Source: Desulfovibrio sp.
GTDB lineage: Bacteria; Desulfobacterota; Desulfovibrionia; Desulfovibrionales; Desulfovibrionaceae
Direction: 5' to 3'
Length of the DNA: 39,468 nt
Assembly (NCBI GenBank): GCA_017454855.1
Contig: JAFTCE010000034.1
Span: forward strand, 1 to 39,468
The position numbers were made by a program, and so were the translations under genes. Shown one piece after another: positions 19,683 through 28,397 of the stretch (the first letter of the stretch is position 1; each line of letters starts with the position of its first letter). The notes beneath the pieces were generated by a model. That model worked only from the letters and a program-made list of their open reading frames with translations, was not told the origin of the DNA and did no database searches.

Positions 19683-19907
19683 ATGGCTGCGAAAAACAAA
19701 AAAGAAAGCGCCAGTCGGCCCACAGTCAGCGAGCTTCGCGCCATGAGCGAGGAAGCATTGTGTACCGCCTTGCGCGAGCAACACGAAGAACTCATGCGGG
19801 CGCGATTTAAACATGCTACGGCGCAGTTGGAAAAAACTTCCGAACTGAAGGCCATGCGCAGGCAGGTGGCGCGCATATTGACCATACTGAAAGAAAAGAG
19901 GGCCTGA
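19683..19907 (+). CDS. rpmC: Ribosomal protein L29
   Basis: A 74-residue helical L29 with the signature elements [30 protein letters not shown] and the terminal [14 protein letters not shown]. It sits beside the tunnel exit. An N-terminal basic extension ([14 protein letters not shown]) makes it slightly longer than the E. coli protein. It begins directly after the rplP stop and ends 2 nt before rpsQ. Confidence 0.96.
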   Translation: MAAKNKKESASRPTVSELRAMSEEALCTALREQHEELMRARFKHATAQLEKTSELKAMRRQVARILTILKEKRA

Positions 19908-19909
19908 AC

Positions 19910-20173
19910 ATGCAATCTCTGGAAGATCGCAAGGGCAGAATGCTGACCGGCATCGTTGTCAGCGACAAGAATGACAAGACTATTGTCGTGCGCGTGGAAA
20001 CGCTGGTCAAGCATCCCTTGCTCAAGAAATATGTACGACGCCGCAAGAAGTTCACGGCCCACGATCCCATGAACGAATGTGGCAAGGGCGACAAGGTCAA
20101 GATTGTGGAGTTTCGGCCCCTGTCGCGCAACAAGCGTTGGCATCTGGTCTCCATCATAGAAAAAGCCGTGTAG
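19910..20173 (+). CDS. rpsQ: Ribosomal protein S17
   Basis: The 87-residue S17 has an OB fold with the conserved [21 protein letters not shown] segment, [20 protein letters not shown] and the C-terminal [11 protein letters not shown], which resembles the family signature. It is a primary 16S rRNA-binding protein needed for early 30S assembly. It lies between rpmC and rplN with short spacers and no visible separate promoter. Confidence 0.97.
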   Translation: MQSLEDRKGRMLTGIVVSDKNDKTIVVRVETLVKHPLLKKYVRRRKKFTAHDPMNECGKGDKVKIVEFRPLSRNKRWHLVSIIEKAV

Positions 20174-20182
20174 GGTAGTTCC

Positions 20183-20551
20183 ATGATTCAGGTTGAATCT
20201 ACGCTTCAGGTTGCTGACAATTCCGGCGCCAAAAAAGTCGCCTGCATCAAGGTGCTTGGCGGCTCACATCGACGTTACGCCTCAGTGGGTGACATTATTA
20301 TGGTATCCGTGAAGGAGGCCATTCCGCACAGCAAGGTGAAAAAAGGCGATGTGATGAAGGCCGTCATTGTGCGCACTGCCAAGGAAGTGCGTCGTATGGA
20401 CGGCAGTTATATTAAATTTGACGGCAACGCGGCCGTGTTGCTGTCCAATCAGGGCGAACCCGTGGGCACACGCATCTTTGGACCCGTGGCTCGTGAGCTG
20501 CGCGCCCAGAACTTTATGAAAATTATTTCGCTAGCTCCGGAAGTGCTGTAG
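20183..20551 (+). CDS. rplN: Ribosomal protein L14
   Basis: A 122-residue L14, almost entirely conserved: [40 protein letters not shown] and [21 protein letters not shown]14 forms part of the intersubunit bridge and is the binding site of RsfS. In E. coli rplN starts the spc operon; here the gap to rpsQ is only 9 nt, so S10 and spc genes appear to be one transcription unit. Confidence 0.98.
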   Translation: MIQVESTLQVADNSGAKKVACIKVLGGSHRRYASVGDIIMVSVKEAIPHSKVKKGDVMKAVIVRTAKEVRRMDGSYIKFDGNAAVLLSNQGEPVGTRIFGPVARELRAQNFMKIISLAPEVL

Positions 20552-20560
20552 GAGATCGTC

Positions 20561-20893
20561 ATGAAGCATACTCGTATCCGCAAGGACGACAAGGTAATGG
20601 TGATCGCCGGAAAGGATGCTGGCAAGATCGGCAAGGTGCTGAAAATCCTGCGTAAGAAAGACAGCGTACTCGTGGAAAAGACAAACATGGTCAAACGGCA
20701 TGTGCGTCCCAATCCGTATGCGCAGCAGCCAGGCGGCATTGTGGACAAGGAAATGCCCATCCACGTATCCAACGTTATGGTTGTTTGTTCCGCCTGCGGC
20801 AAGGCCACACGCGTTGGTTACAAGACCATTGAGTCAGAGGGCAAGCAAAAGAAAGTGCGCTTTTGCAAGAAGTGCAACGAAGTCATGGAATAA
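20561..20893 (+). CDS. rplX: Ribosomal protein L24 with C-terminal zinc ribbon
   Basis: The 110-residue L24 has the KOW motif region near the start ([23 protein letters not shown]) and [21 protein letters not shown]. The C-terminus carries two CxxC pairs ([14 protein letters not shown] and RFCKKCNE) that should bind zinc; this version occurs in Deltaproteobacteria and some other phyla but not in E. coli. L24 is one of the two assembly initiators of the 50S subunit. Confidence 0.97.
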   Translation: MKHTRIRKDDKVMVIAGKDAGKIGKVLKILRKKDSVLVEKTNMVKRHVRPNPYAQQPGGIVDKEMPIHVSNVMVVCSACGKATRVGYKTIESEGKQKKVRFCKKCNEVME

Positions 20894-20902
20894 GGTGAAA
20901 CG

Positions 20903-21442
20903 ATGACACGCCTTGAAAAGATTTATAGAGAGAAAGTGGTTCCGGCAATGCAGAAGGAGTTCAAGTACTCCTCTGTTATGCAAATGCCCGGAATCGAAAA
21001 GGTCTCTCTGAACATCGGCCTTGGCGCCGCCAGCCAGAACAACAAGTTGATGGAAGAGGCTGTTGCGGAACTCACGGCCATAGCTGGCCAGAAGGCTGTG
21101 ATTACCCGCGCGCGAAAATCCATAGCAGCGTTCAAGGTGCGAGAAGGCATGCCCATTGGTGCGCGCGTGACGCTGCGGAAGGATCGCATGTGGGATTTCC
21201 TGGATAAGCTCATGAATTTTGCCCTACCTCGCGTGCGTGACTTTCGCGGTATCCCAGACAGAGGATTTGACGGTCGCGGCAATTTTACCCTGGGCATCAA
21301 GGAACACACAATTTTTCCAGAATTGGAAATCGACAGGGTTGAAAATCCCAAGGGCATGAACATCACCATTGTCACCACGGCAACCACGGACAAGGAAGGC
21401 AAAATCCTTCTGGATCATCTGGGTATGCCATTCCGCAAGTAG
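20903..21442 (+). CDS. rplE: Ribosomal protein L5
   Basis: A 179-residue L5, the 5S rRNA-binding protein of the central protuberance. Conserved features are [49 protein letters not shown] and the C-terminal [17 protein letters not shown], followed by [16 protein letters not shown]. The size is exactly that of E. coli L5. The start is 9 nt after rplX. Confidence 0.98.
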   Translation: MTRLEKIYREKVVPAMQKEFKYSSVMQMPGIEKVSLNIGLGAASQNNKLMEEAVAELTAIAGQKAVITRARKSIAAFKVREGMPIGARVTLRKDRMWDFLDKLMNFALPRVRDFRGIPDRGFDGRGNFTLGIKEHTIFPELEIDRVENPKGMNITIVTTATTDKEGKILLDHLGMPFRK

Positions 21443-21451
21443 GAGCCTGCC

Positions 21452-21637
21452 ATGTCCCGTACCTCACTTGAAGTCAAGGCCAAACGCAAGGCCAAGTTCA
21501 GCACACGCGCCTATAATCGTTGCCCTTTGTGCGGGCGTCCGCGCGCTTTTTTGCGCCAGTTCGGCATTTGCCGCATATGTTTTAGGCACATGGCTCTGCG
21601 CGGAGAACTGCCCGGGGTGCGCAAATCCAGCTGGTAG
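21452..21637 (+). CDS. rpsN: Ribosomal protein S14, zinc-binding type
   Basis: The 61-residue product is the short, zinc-binding (type Z) S14: [24 protein letters not shown] carries the CxxC-x12-CxxC zinc knuckle, and the C-terminus is [14 protein letters not shown] as in that subfamily. The protein belongs to the 30S head near S3 and S10. In several bacteria a zinc-free paralog replaces this form under zinc limitation; none is in the window. Confidence 0.98.
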   Translation: MSRTSLEVKAKRKAKFSTRAYNRCPLCGRPRAFLRQFGICRICFRHMALRGELPGVRKSSW

Positions 21638-21690
21638 GCAGCTTCCTCTTCCCGGCATAACGTCATAGTTCAACCATCCAGGAGCATTCG

Positions 21691-22071
21691 ATGTTGACAG
21701 ATCCCATTGCGGATATGCTGACGCGCATCCGCAACGCACATTTGGCCCTGCATAAGGAAGTGAATGTGCCGAGCTCGAAGATGAAATTCTCCCTGGCAAC
21801 CATCCTCAAGCAGGAAGGTTACGTCGAAGACATCAGCGTCAATGAAGGCATTATAACCATTACGCTCAAGTATCAACAGGGCAAGTCGGCCATTACCGGC
21901 CTCAAGCGCATCAGCACGCCTGGCCGACGTGTCTATGTGGGGGCCAGCGACATCCCCCGGGTGCAAAACGGCCTTGGTATCTGCATTTTGTCCACGTCCA
22001 GCGGTGTCCTGGACGGCATGACCGCTCAGGCAAAGAAAGTGGGCGGCGAACTCTTGTGTGAAATCTGGTAG
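21691..22071 (+). CDS. rpsH: Ribosomal protein S8
   Basis: A 126-residue S8 starting MLTDPIADMLTRIRNAHLA and ending with the usual S8 core (KRISTPGRRVYVGASDIPRVQNGLGICILSTS followed by GVLDG). S8 binds the 16S central domain and, in E. coli, represses the spc operon by binding near the rplE start. An equivalent site was not identified here. The 53-nt gap to rpsN is longer than most in the cluster. Confidence 0.98.
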   Translation: MLTDPIADMLTRIRNAHLALHKEVNVPSSKMKFSLATILKQEGYVEDISVNEGIITITLKYQQGKSAITGLKRISTPGRRVYVGASDIPRVQNGLGICILSTSSGVLDGMTAQAKKVGGELLCEIW

Positions 22072-22081
22072 GCGGTGCGCC

Positions 22082-22621
22082 ATGTCGAGAATAGGTAGAC
22101 TGCCCATACCCGTGCCCAATGGCGTTGAAGTCAAAATTGGCTCGGATGTGGTGGAAGTGAAGGGGCCCAAGGGGACAATGCATACTCCTGTGTGTCCATT
22201 GCTCAACTATGAACTGGCCGATGGTCATGTAACGCTGACACGTCTTGAGGAAAGCCGTCGTAGCAAAGCACAGCACGGTTTGCGTCGAACCTTGCTGGCC
22301 AACTGCATAGAAGGCGTCACCAAGGGGTTTTCCAAGGGGCTGGAAGTAAATGGCGTGGGCTATCGCGTTGCCGTGAAGGGCAACATGGTGGAACTCAATG
22401 TGGGCTTTTCACATCCCGTACTCGTGGAGCTTCCTGACGGCATTAAAGCGTCTGTCGAAGGCCAGGTACTGACGCTCAGCGGCATTGACAAAGAACTTGT
22501 GGGCGAAGTGGCCGCCAAGATTCGCCGTATTCGCCAGCCCGAACCGTACAAGGGCAAAGGAATCAAATACTTGACCGAGACGATCCGCCGCAAGGTTGGC
22601 AAGTCTGGCGGTAAGAAGTAG
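22082..22621 (+). CDS. rplF: Ribosomal protein L6
   Basis: A 179-residue L6 with two related domains; [19 protein letters not shown] begins the protein and the C-terminal signature [10 protein letters not shown] is present, followed by a basic tail. L6 supports the sarcin-ricin loop region and factor binding. The ATG at 22082 is preferred to an in-frame start at 22058 inside rpsH. The gene lies 10 nt after rpsH and 11 nt before rplR. Confidence 0.98.
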   Translation: MSRIGRLPIPVPNGVEVKIGSDVVEVKGPKGTMHTPVCPLLNYELADGHVTLTRLEESRRSKAQHGLRRTLLANCIEGVTKGFSKGLEVNGVGYRVAVKGNMVELNVGFSHPVLVELPDGIKASVEGQVLTLSGIDKELVGEVAAKIRRIRQPEPYKGKGIKYLTETIRRKVGKSGGKK

Positions 22622-22632
22622 GGGGGCGTGCG

Positions 22633-22992
22633 ATGAAATATAGCAAGAACGAATCTCGACAGCGCCGCAAAATCCGCATCCGCAAAAAGGTCAATGGCAG
22701 CGCACAGCGTCCACGCCTGGTTGTCTTTCGATCCAATACACACATTTACGCCCAGGTCATTGACGATCTGGATGGGATAACCTTGGCGGCCACATCAACA
22801 CTGGCACTGGCAAAAAACAGCCCCGGATTGCGCTGCAACAAGAATGGCGCTGAACTCGTGGGCAAGGAAATCGCCCGCATGGCCAGGGAAAAGGACATCA
22901 CCAAGGTGGTGTTCGACAGAAACGGGTATCTTTATCACGGTCGGGTCAAGGCCGTGGCTGATGGCGCCCGCGAAGGCGGCCTGGAGTTCTAA
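22633..22992 (+). CDS. rplR: Ribosomal protein L18
   Basis: The 119-residue L18 binds 5S rRNA together with L5. Seen are the basic N-terminal [38 protein letters not shown], the LAAT-strand and the family ending [26 protein letters not shown]. One base separates its stop from the rpsE start, consistent with coupled translation. Confidence 0.98.
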   Translation: MKYSKNESRQRRKIRIRKKVNGSAQRPRLVVFRSNTHIYAQVIDDLDGITLAATSTLALAKNSPGLRCNKNGAELVGKEIARMAREKDITKVVFDRNGYLYHGRVKAVADGAREGGLEF

Positions 22993-22993
22993 T

Positions 22994-23506
22994 ATGCGTC
23001 AGGAAAATACAGAAACTCAGCAGAACGAGTTGGGCGAAATCGAAAAGGTTGTGTCTCTCAATCGCGTAGCCAAGGTTGTCAAGGGCGGACGGCGTTTCAG
23101 CTTTAGCGCTCTTGTTGTGGTCGGCGATGGCAAGGGCGGCGTTGGCTTTGGCCTGGGCAAGGCCCAGGAAGTGCCGGAAGCGCTGCGCAAAGCTACGGAG
23201 CGCGCCCGCAAGAATAGGGTGCGCATCCCCCTTGTGGAGGGAACACTTCCCTATGAAGTCCTGGGACGCTATGGTGCGGGACGCGTTATGATCAAACCGG
23301 CATCTGAAGGCACAGGCATCATTGCCGGCGGTGCTGTCCGCGCCGTTATGGAAGCCCTAGGCGTGCATGATGTTTTGGCCAAGGCCATTGGAACCAATAA
23401 TCCGCACAATGTGCTGCGCGCTACCATGCAGGGGCTTGTTTCCCTGCGCAGCGCCGAAGATGTGTCGGCCTTGCGCGGCAAGAAGCTGGAAGCCCCGAGG
23501 AAGTAA
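22994..23506 (+). CDS. rpsE: Ribosomal protein S5
   Basis: A 170-residue S5 with the double-stranded RNA-binding domain ([20 protein letters not shown] and [20 protein letters not shown]) and the C-terminal [32 protein letters not shown]-type core. It lies at the mRNA entry site and affects fidelity. The ATG at 22994 is correct by homology; an in-frame start at 22844 would lie inside rplR. The N-terminus is short and acid/glutamine-rich before the conserved core. Confidence 0.98.
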   Translation: MRQENTETQQNELGEIEKVVSLNRVAKVVKGGRRFSFSALVVVGDGKGGVGFGLGKAQEVPEALRKATERARKNRVRIPLVEGTLPYEVLGRYGAGRVMIKPASEGTGIIAGGAVRAVMEALGVHDVLAKAIGTNNPHNVLRATMQGLVSLRSAEDVSALRGKKLEAPRK

Positions 23507-23508
23507 TC

Positions 23509-23685
23509 ATGGCTGAAATCAAGGTGAAACTTCTGCGCTCGCGCATCGGTACGACGCCGGCGCAGCGACGGTTGCTGGATTCTCTTGGCCTCAAGCGTCG
23601 CGAGATGGTCAAGACCTTCAAGGATACCCCCTCCATTCGGGGTATTATTGCAAAAGTTACCCATATGGTCGCTGTCTTTGAATAG
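23509..23685 (+). CDS. rpmD: Ribosomal protein L30
   Basis: A 58-residue product, MAEIKVKLLRSRIGTTPAQRR followed by LLDSLGLKRREMVKTF, clearly L30. It is a small 50S surface protein that many bacteria have lost. The gene starts 2 nt after rpsE and is separated by 20 nt from rplO, the usual order. Near the 3' end lies a 7-bp inverted repeat (23624-23645), probably incidental. Confidence 0.96.
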   Translation: MAEIKVKLLRSRIGTTPAQRRLLDSLGLKRREMVKTFKDTPSIRGIIAKVTHMVAVFE

Positions 23686-23705
23686 CGGCAAAAGGATAGA
23701 GCGCA

Positions 23706-24185
23706 ATGCAACTGCATAATCTGTTTCCTTTCCCGGAAGAGCGCAAGACTCGCCGTCGTGTGGGCCGAGGTGCCGGTTCTGGTCTGGGCGGCACAGCGGG
23801 CAAGGGCCACAAAGGCCAGAATGCCCGTTCGGGCGGCGGTGTGCGTCCCGGCTTTGAGGGTGGTCAGATGCCGCTGCAACGGCGTTTGCCCAAGCACGGC
23901 TTTAAAAATTATCCTTTCAAGGTCGTCTACACCGTGATCAATCTGGATTCCCTGCTGGCGGCCTTTCCTGGCAAGACGGAAGTCAGCCTTAACGATATTT
24001 ACGAACGTGGCCTTGCCCGTAGTGGAGACTTGGTCAAGGTGTTATCGCGTGGAGACCTTGCGCAGGCGCTCACGGTGGAAGCGCACAAGTTCAGCAAGGC
24101 TGCTGCGGAAAAAATTCAGAAGGTCGGCGGCACGGTCAAGGAATGGGAAGCGAAGGAGCAGGGCGGAGAAGCTGCTTCACAGTAG
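23706..24185 (+). CDS. rplO: Ribosomal protein L15
   Basis: A 159-residue L15 with the extended glycine/arginine-rich N-terminus ([21 protein letters not shown] and [20 protein letters not shown]) and a C-terminal globular domain with [22 protein letters not shown]. The C-terminus has an extra acidic, glutamine-rich stretch. AAGGA precedes the ATG. It is followed by an unusual 115-nt gap with two hairpins before secY. Confidence 0.97.
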   Translation: MQLHNLFPFPEERKTRRRVGRGAGSGLGGTAGKGHKGQNARSGGGVRPGFEGGQMPLQRRLPKHGFKNYPFKVVYTVINLDSLLAAFPGKTEVSLNDIYERGLARSGDLVKVLSRGDLAQALTVEAHKFSKAAAEKIQKVGGTVKEWEAKEQGGEAASQ

Positions 24186-24210
24186 TCCGACCATAATCGG
24201 GATGAGGCTG

Positions 24211-24275
24211 ACGTCATTGCCCGCACTACGCAGGCAATGACGTTGCGTTCATACGCGTCCGGCAACATATTGCCG
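24211..24275 (+). other. Two perfect hairpins between rplO and secY
   Basis: ACGTCATTGCC (24211-24221) and GGCAATGACGT (24233-24243) form an 11-bp perfect stem with an 11-base loop; CGGCAA (24260-24265) and TTGCCG (24270-24275) form a 6-bp stem around CATA. There is no T-run, so they are not simple terminators. They could set the transcript ratio or mRNA stability between ribosomal proteins and the translocon gene. Confidence 0.55.
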
Positions 24276-24300
24276 TGCGCAAACACAGCGGGTTTTGTTC

Positions 24301-25614
24301 ATGGCAGTAGGATCGGCAAAGACAATGGCGGCGCAGGCAACCCTGGGCAAAAGACTCGCGTGGACCCTGTTTATTTTGTGCTGCTATCGCATTGGTGTGC
24401 ATGTCCCCATCCCTGGGGTTGACGCATCGGCATTGGCTTCATTTTTTGAAAGCATGGCCGGAACGCTCTTCAATCTCTTTGATATGTTTTCTGGTGGCGG
24501 TTTGTCCAACGTGTCTGTTTTCGCATTGGGGGTCATGCCCTATATTTCCGCCAGCATCATCATGCAGCTCATGCAGGTGGTCAGTCCTGACATCAAGCGC
24601 ATGGCTAGGGAAGAAGGGCAGGCTGGACGGCGCAAGATAACGCAGTACACGCGATATTTGACGGTGGCGATTACGCTTGTGCAGGGACTTGGCATTGCGG
24701 TGGGTCTGGAAAACATGACCAGTCCCGGTGGCGCTCCCATCGTCCTTGCGCCAGGCTGGCAGTTCCGGCTTGTGACCATGGTGACCTTTACCACAGGATC
24801 CGTGCTTGTCATGTGGCTGGGTGAACAGATCACCGAGCGCGGTATTGGGAATGGCATTTCACTGATCATTTTTTGCGGCATTGTGGTGGGCATACCCCGC
24901 GGTATCATTCAATCTCTGGCCCTCATTCAGGCCGGCGACATGAGCATCTTCATGGCCATTGTCATTCTGGTGTTCATGGCTGCCGTACTCGTTGCCATTG
25001 TTTTTGTGGAACGGGCACAGCGGCGCATCCCTATCAGTTATGCCAAGCGACAGATTGGACGTAAGATGTATGGCGGGCAAAACTCTCATTTGCCCTTGCG
25101 TCTGAACACCGCAGGCGTCATTCCACCCATTTTCGCATCCTCCCTGCTCCTGTTCCCGGCAACCATAGGGCAGTTTTCCGCCAATGAATATTTGAAGCAG
25201 GCCGCAGACTTTTTTTCGCCCCATGGGCTGGCCTACAATGTCCTCTATGTGGCCCTCATGTTCTTTTTCTGTTATTTCTACACGGCCATTATATTTGACC
25301 CCAAGGACATGGCAGAAAATTTGAAAAAAAATGGCGGTTTTATTCCTGGAATCCGACCAGGCGAGAAAACCAGGGAGTATGTTGATACTGTGCTTTCGCG
25401 TCTGACCCTTTCCGGGGCAACGTATATTTCCATTGTCTGCCTGCTGCCCATGCTGCTGATTAGCAAGTTCAACGTGCCTTTTTATTTTGGCGGCACCAGT
25501 TTGTTGATTTTGGTAGGCGTCGCCATGGACTTCATGAACCAGATGGAATCCCATTTGATCTCCAGCCAGTATCAAACCTTGATGGATAAGGCGCGCAAGA
25601 GCGGCAGACTGTAG
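24301..25614 (+). CDS. secY: SecY, protein translocase channel subunit
   Basis: SecY is the ten-helix channel of SecYEG, the partner of the SecA encoded earlier in the window. The 437-residue protein shows ILCCYRIGVHVPIPGVD, the plug and second-helix region (MFSGGGLSNVSVFALGVMPYISASIIMQL), the cytosolic loop RKITQYTRYLTV, the pattern ERGIGNGISLIIF and the SecA-binding loop and last helices (PGEKTREYVDTVLSRLTLSGA). The ATG at 24301 gives a plausible 22-residue N-terminus; ATG 24325 and TTG 24295 are possible alternatives, since no strong ribosome binding site marks any of them. map follows closely. Confidence 0.97.
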   Translation: MAVGSAKTMAAQATLGKRLAWTLFILCCYRIGVHVPIPGVDASALASFFESMAGTLFNLFDMFSGGGLSNVSVFALGVMPYISASIIMQLMQVVSPDIKRMAREEGQAGRRKITQYTRYLTVAITLVQGLGIAVGLENMTSPGGAPIVLAPGWQFRLVTMVTFTTGSVLVMWLGEQITERGIGNGISLIIFCGIVVGIPRGIIQSLALIQAGDMSIFMAIVILVFMAAVLVAIVFVERAQRRIPISYAKRQIGRKMYGGQNSHLPLRLNTAGVIPPIFASSLLLFPATIGQFSANEYLKQAADFFSPHGLAYNVLYVALMFFFCYFYTAIIFDPKDMAENLKKNGGFIPGIRPGEKTREYVDTVLSRLTLSGATYISIVCLLPMLLISKFNVPFYFGGTSLLILVGVAMDFMNQMESHLISSQYQTLMDKARKSGRL

Positions 25615-25633
25615 CCGTCGGATGGAGAAGCGT

Positions 25634-26428
25634 ATGAAGAAATATCGCGGCGCCTTTATCAAGAATGACAATGAAGTTGCCCGTCTGCGCGAGGCCAACC
25701 GCATGGTTGCCAACATTCTGGATGCCGTGGGGGAAATGGTGGGCGTCGGTGTGTCAACCATGCGCATCGAAGAGCTGGCGCGTGACATGTGTTCCGACTA
25801 TAAGGTAAAACCGGCATTCCTGGGCTATTTCGACTATCCGTATGCCACATGTTGCTCGGTGAACGAGCAGGTGGTGCATGGATTCCCCAATGAGCGCCCG
25901 CTGGAGGACGGGGACATCGTCAGCGTTGACATGGGCGTGGAATTCGACGGTTTTGTGGGGGATGCGGCGCGCACCTTTCCCATTGGCAGCGTATCGGACG
26001 ATGTGCATAAGCTGCTGCGCATCACCGAAGAAAGCCTTTATGTGGGCATTGAACATGCCCGGCCTGGGCATGATGTGTACGAAATCGGGGCAGCCGTACA
26101 GGAGTATGTGGAAGCTGCCGGTTTCAATGTGGTGCGCCGATTTGTGGGGCACGGTGTGGGCGCTAAGATGCATGAGAAGCCGGAAGTACCCAACTTCAAG
26201 CCTGGCATGCGCGGACTGACCTTGCAGAATGGTATGGTCATCGCCATAGAACCCATGGTCACCTTGGGCAATTATGAGGTGGATATTCTGGAAGATCAGT
26301 GGACGGCTGTGACCCGAGACGGCAAATGGGCTGCGCATTTTGAACACAGTGTGGTCATTACCCCGCAAGGGGCGCGCATCCTCAGTGTGTCCGACAAGGG
26401 CTTGAATCGTCATACCATCGCCCCTTAG
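25634..26428 (+). CDS. map: Methionine aminopeptidase, type I
   Basis: MetAP removes the initiator Met from nascent proteins with small second residues. From ATG 25634 the product is 264 aa; all five metal ligands are present: Asp99 (SVDMG), Asp110 (VGDAARTF), His173 (VGHGVGAKMHE), Glu206 (IEPMVT) and Glu237 (FEHSV). The 25634 start has GGAG 6 nt upstream, better than ATG 25622. Its position after secY is typical; infA, which often follows map, is absent here. Confidence 0.97.
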   Translation: MKKYRGAFIKNDNEVARLREANRMVANILDAVGEMVGVGVSTMRIEELARDMCSDYKVKPAFLGYFDYPYATCCSVNEQVVHGFPNERPLEDGDIVSVDMGVEFDGFVGDAARTFPIGSVSDDVHKLLRITEESLYVGIEHARPGHDVYEIGAAVQEYVEAAGFNVVRRFVGHGVGAKMHEKPEVPNFKPGMRGLTLQNGMVIAIEPMVTLGNYEVDILEDQWTAVTRDGKWAAHFEHSVVITPQGARILSVSDKGLNRHTIAP

Positions 26429-26432
26429 GCTG

Positions 26433-26461
26433 TTGACAGATGGCAAGACTACAGATATAAT
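26433..26461 (+). promoter_or_regulatory. Consensus sigma70 promoter upstream of rpmJ
   Basis: TTGACA (26433-26438), a 17-base spacer and TATAAT (26456-26461) match the sigma70 consensus at all twelve positions with ideal spacing. The -35 begins 5 nt after the map stop. Transcription starting near 26468 would give a leader of about 215 nt before rpmJ. Confidence 0.85.
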
Positions 26462-26467
26462 ATTAAA

Positions 26468-26682
26468 CTCATAAAAATTTCAATCTCTATCCCGTCCCCC
26501 CTAGGGAAAGGCAATATGTACGACATTAGGCTGCTGATGCAGGTGCCAGTCCTTGAGGAGAAGCCAACTGTGGATTGAAATAAACACGTTTTTTTGGAGA
26601 ACTCGGAGTTGTCGTCGTGGCGAGGCCGCCCAATCCGGTAAGATCCAGAGCAATACAGGTATTTTGTAAGTGGAGTCACATT
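26468..26682 (+). promoter_or_regulatory. Leader of the rpmJ-rplQ (alpha) operon, with a 20-codon uORF
   Basis: The region contains an uninterrupted small frame at 26516-26578 (MYDIRLLMQVPVLEEKPTVD) preceded by GGGAAAGG 4 nt upstream, then a T7 run at 26589-26595 and about 85 nt before rpmJ. In E. coli the alpha operon leader folds into a pseudoknot bound by S4; here rpsD is in the same unit, so S4 control is plausible but the fold was not established. Confidence 0.45.
26516..26578 (+). CDS. Putative 20-aa leader peptide
   Basis: An ATG-initiated, 20-codon frame ends in TGA within the leader of the alpha operon. AAAGG precedes it by 4 nt. The composition (several Leu, Val, Glu, Pro) resembles no known attenuator peptide and it is not a piece of infA. 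It could be a chance frame or a regulatory uORF. Confidence 0.3.
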   Translation: MYDIRLLMQVPVLEEKPTVD

Positions 26683-26796
26683 ATGAAAGTACGGCCTTCC
26701 GTGAAGAAGATTTGTCCCAAGTGTAAGGTAATCCGGCGCAAGGGTGTGCTACGAGTGATTTGCGAAAACCCCCGGCACAAGCAGCGCCAGGGCTAA
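26683..26796 (+). CDS. rpmJ: Ribosomal protein L36
   Basis: The 37-residue product [20 protein letters not shown] continuing to NPRHKQRQG is L36 of the zinc-binding type, with the Cys-x2-Cys, Cys and His ligands conserved. It is the smallest 50S protein. GGAG lies 9 nt upstream. It is the first gene after the consensus promoter and 15 nt before rpsM. Confidence 0.97.
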
Positions 26797-26811
26797 GTCA
26801 GGAGACTGAGT

Positions 26812-27180
26812 GTGGCGAGAATTGCAGGTGTAGATTTGCCCCGTGGCAAGAGGGTTGACATTGCCCTAACCTATATTTATGGCATTGGCCGTTCCACGGC
26901 CATGAAAATTTTAGATACTACTGGAGTGAATTGGGAGCGTAACATTGACGATCTTTCTGCTGAAGAAGTCAATGAGATCCGCAAGGAGCTTGAACAGAAC
27001 TACAAGGTTGAAGGCGATTTGCGGCGTGAAATTTCCAGCAGCATCAAACGTCTTATGGATATAGGCTGTTATCGTGGCTTACGTCATCGGCGTGGTCTGC
27101 CGGTGCGTGGGCAGCGCACACATACCAATGCGCGTACGCGCAAGGGACCGCGTCGCGGGGCAGTGGGGAAGAAAAAATAG
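26812..27180 (+). CDS. rpsM: Ribosomal protein S13
   Basis: A 122-residue S13 beginning [21 protein letters not shown] after a GTG start, with GGAG 7 nt upstream. The C-terminal [21 protein letters not shown] and [15 protein letters not shown] reach the decoding centre and contact P-site tRNA. It is followed by an unusually long 146-nt gap before rpsK. Confidence 0.98.
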   Translation: MARIAGVDLPRGKRVDIALTYIYGIGRSTAMKILDTTGVNWERNIDDLSAEEVNEIRKELEQNYKVEGDLRREISSSIKRLMDIGCYRGLRHRRGLPVRGQRTHTNARTRKGPRRGAVGKKK

Positions 27181-27186
27181 GCAGAG

Positions 27187-27211
27187 ACAGTCGACGGATG
27201 GCGTCGACTGT
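27187..27211 (+). other. Perfect 10-bp hairpin between rpsM and rpsK
   Basis: ACAGTCGACG (27187-27196) and CGTCGACTGT (27202-27211) flank the loop GATGG. The stem begins 6 nt after the rpsM stop and is followed by TATATAG, not a T-run. It resembles a processing or pausing structure more than an intrinsic terminator. The rest of the gap (to 27326) holds no recognisable gene. Confidence 0.5.
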
Positions 27212-27326
27212 ATATAGTAACATCGCAGTTTGCAGAGCAGTTGCAGCGCAGTGTGTGCTGACGTGAAGACGAACGGATACTCCGCAGTCAGCGGAAATCT
27301 GACAAGCTCATTGTAGAGGATACGAC

Positions 27327-27716
27327 ATGGCCAGACCCAGGAAAGTGGTCAAGAAAAAGGAAAGAAAGAACGTGCCCGTGGGCATTGCCCACATACTTGC
27401 TACGTTCAACAATACCATTGTGACTTTCACAGATACGCGCGGCAATGCTGTCTCATGGGCTTCTTCGGGGCAGAGCGGTTTTAAAGGTTCGCGTAAGTCC
27501 ACACCTTTTGCTGCCCAGGTGGCTGCCGAAACGGCTGCCCGCAAGGCACAGGACAATGGGATGCGCACAGTGGGCATTTATGTGAAAGGACCTGGTTCTG
27601 GTCGCGAGGCTGCCATGAGAGCCATTTCCGCCACCGGCTTCAAGGTTGCCTTTATTCGTGACATAACACCCATTCCACACAACGGTTGCCGACCTCCCAA
27701 GCGGCGTCGCGTTTAG
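27327..27716 (+). CDS. rpsK: Ribosomal protein S11
   Basis: A 129-residue S11 with [19 protein letters not shown], the core [34 protein letters not shown] and the C-terminal [20 protein letters not shown] signature. It lies on the 30S platform near the mRNA exit. AGAGGA precedes the ATG. The neighbouring 36-nt gap leads to rpsD. Confidence 0.98.
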   Translation: MARPRKVVKKKERKNVPVGIAHILATFNNTIVTFTDTRGNAVSWASSGQSGFKGSRKSTPFAAQVAAETAARKAQDNGMRTVGIYVKGPGSGREAAMRAISATGFKVAFIRDITPIPHNGCRPPKRRRV

Positions 27717-27752
27717 TCTGCGTTTGCCCACAAACTGCAAGAGGAATTATCG

Positions 27753-28385
27753 ATGGCCAGATACACTGAAGCCAAATGCCGCTTATGTCGTCGTGAGGGA
27801 TGCAAGCTATTTCTTAAAGGGGATCGCTGTTTTTCGGAAAAATGCGCCGTTGACAGCCATCGGCGTCCTTATGCGCCCGGACAGCATGGCCGTGCGCGCA
27901 AGAAAGCCAGTGAATACGCTGTGCAGTTACGGGAAAAGCAAAAAGTGCGTCGATCATATGGCATTCTGGAACGACAGTTCCACTCGTATTTTGAAAAGGC
28001 CGAGAAGCAAAAAGGCGTGACCGGCACTAACCTACTTGTCATCTTGGAGCGACGGCTGGACAATGTTGTCTACAGACTTGGCTTTGCCACGTCGCGTAAT
28101 CAAGCCAGGCAGCTGGTTCGCCATGGTATTTTTACGCTTAATGGACGCAAGGTGAATATCCCTTCTCTTCAGGTCAAGGTGGGCGATAGCATTGAAGTTC
28201 CCGAAAAACATCGCAAGATTCCCGTGCTGGAGGGTATGCAGGACGCTATTGGTCGTCGTGGGTGTCCAGCATGGCTCGAATCTGACGGGACGGCCTTCAA
28301 GGGAACTGTAAAGGCGCTGCCGCAGCGTGATGACATTCAGTTTGACGTCAAGGAGCAGCTGATTGTCGAACTTTATTCGAAGTAA
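27753..28385 (+). CDS. rpsD: Ribosomal protein S4, zinc-binding type
   Basis: A 210-residue S4 whose N-terminus has four cysteines ([18 protein letters not shown], then CAVD) of the zinc-binding form, and an S4 RNA-binding domain ([20 protein letters not shown] and [14 protein letters not shown]). S4 initiates 30S body assembly and, in many bacteria, represses the alpha operon. It sits 12 nt before rpoA. Confidence 0.98.
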   Translation: MARYTEAKCRLCRREGCKLFLKGDRCFSEKCAVDSHRRPYAPGQHGRARKKASEYAVQLREKQKVRRSYGILERQFHSYFEKAEKQKGVTGTNLLVILERRLDNVVYRLGFATSRNQARQLVRHGIFTLNGRKVNIPSLQVKVGDSIEVPEKHRKIPVLEGMQDAIGRRGCPAWLESDGTAFKGTVKALPQRDDIQFDVKEQLIVELYSK

Positions 28386-28397
28386 GCGGGGGGGCGC

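Noticed and set aside
23624-23645. 7-bp perfect inverted repeat (ATACCCC/GGGGTAT) at the end of rpmD
   Set aside because: Lies in coding sequence of a conserved protein with no T-run; likely incidental.
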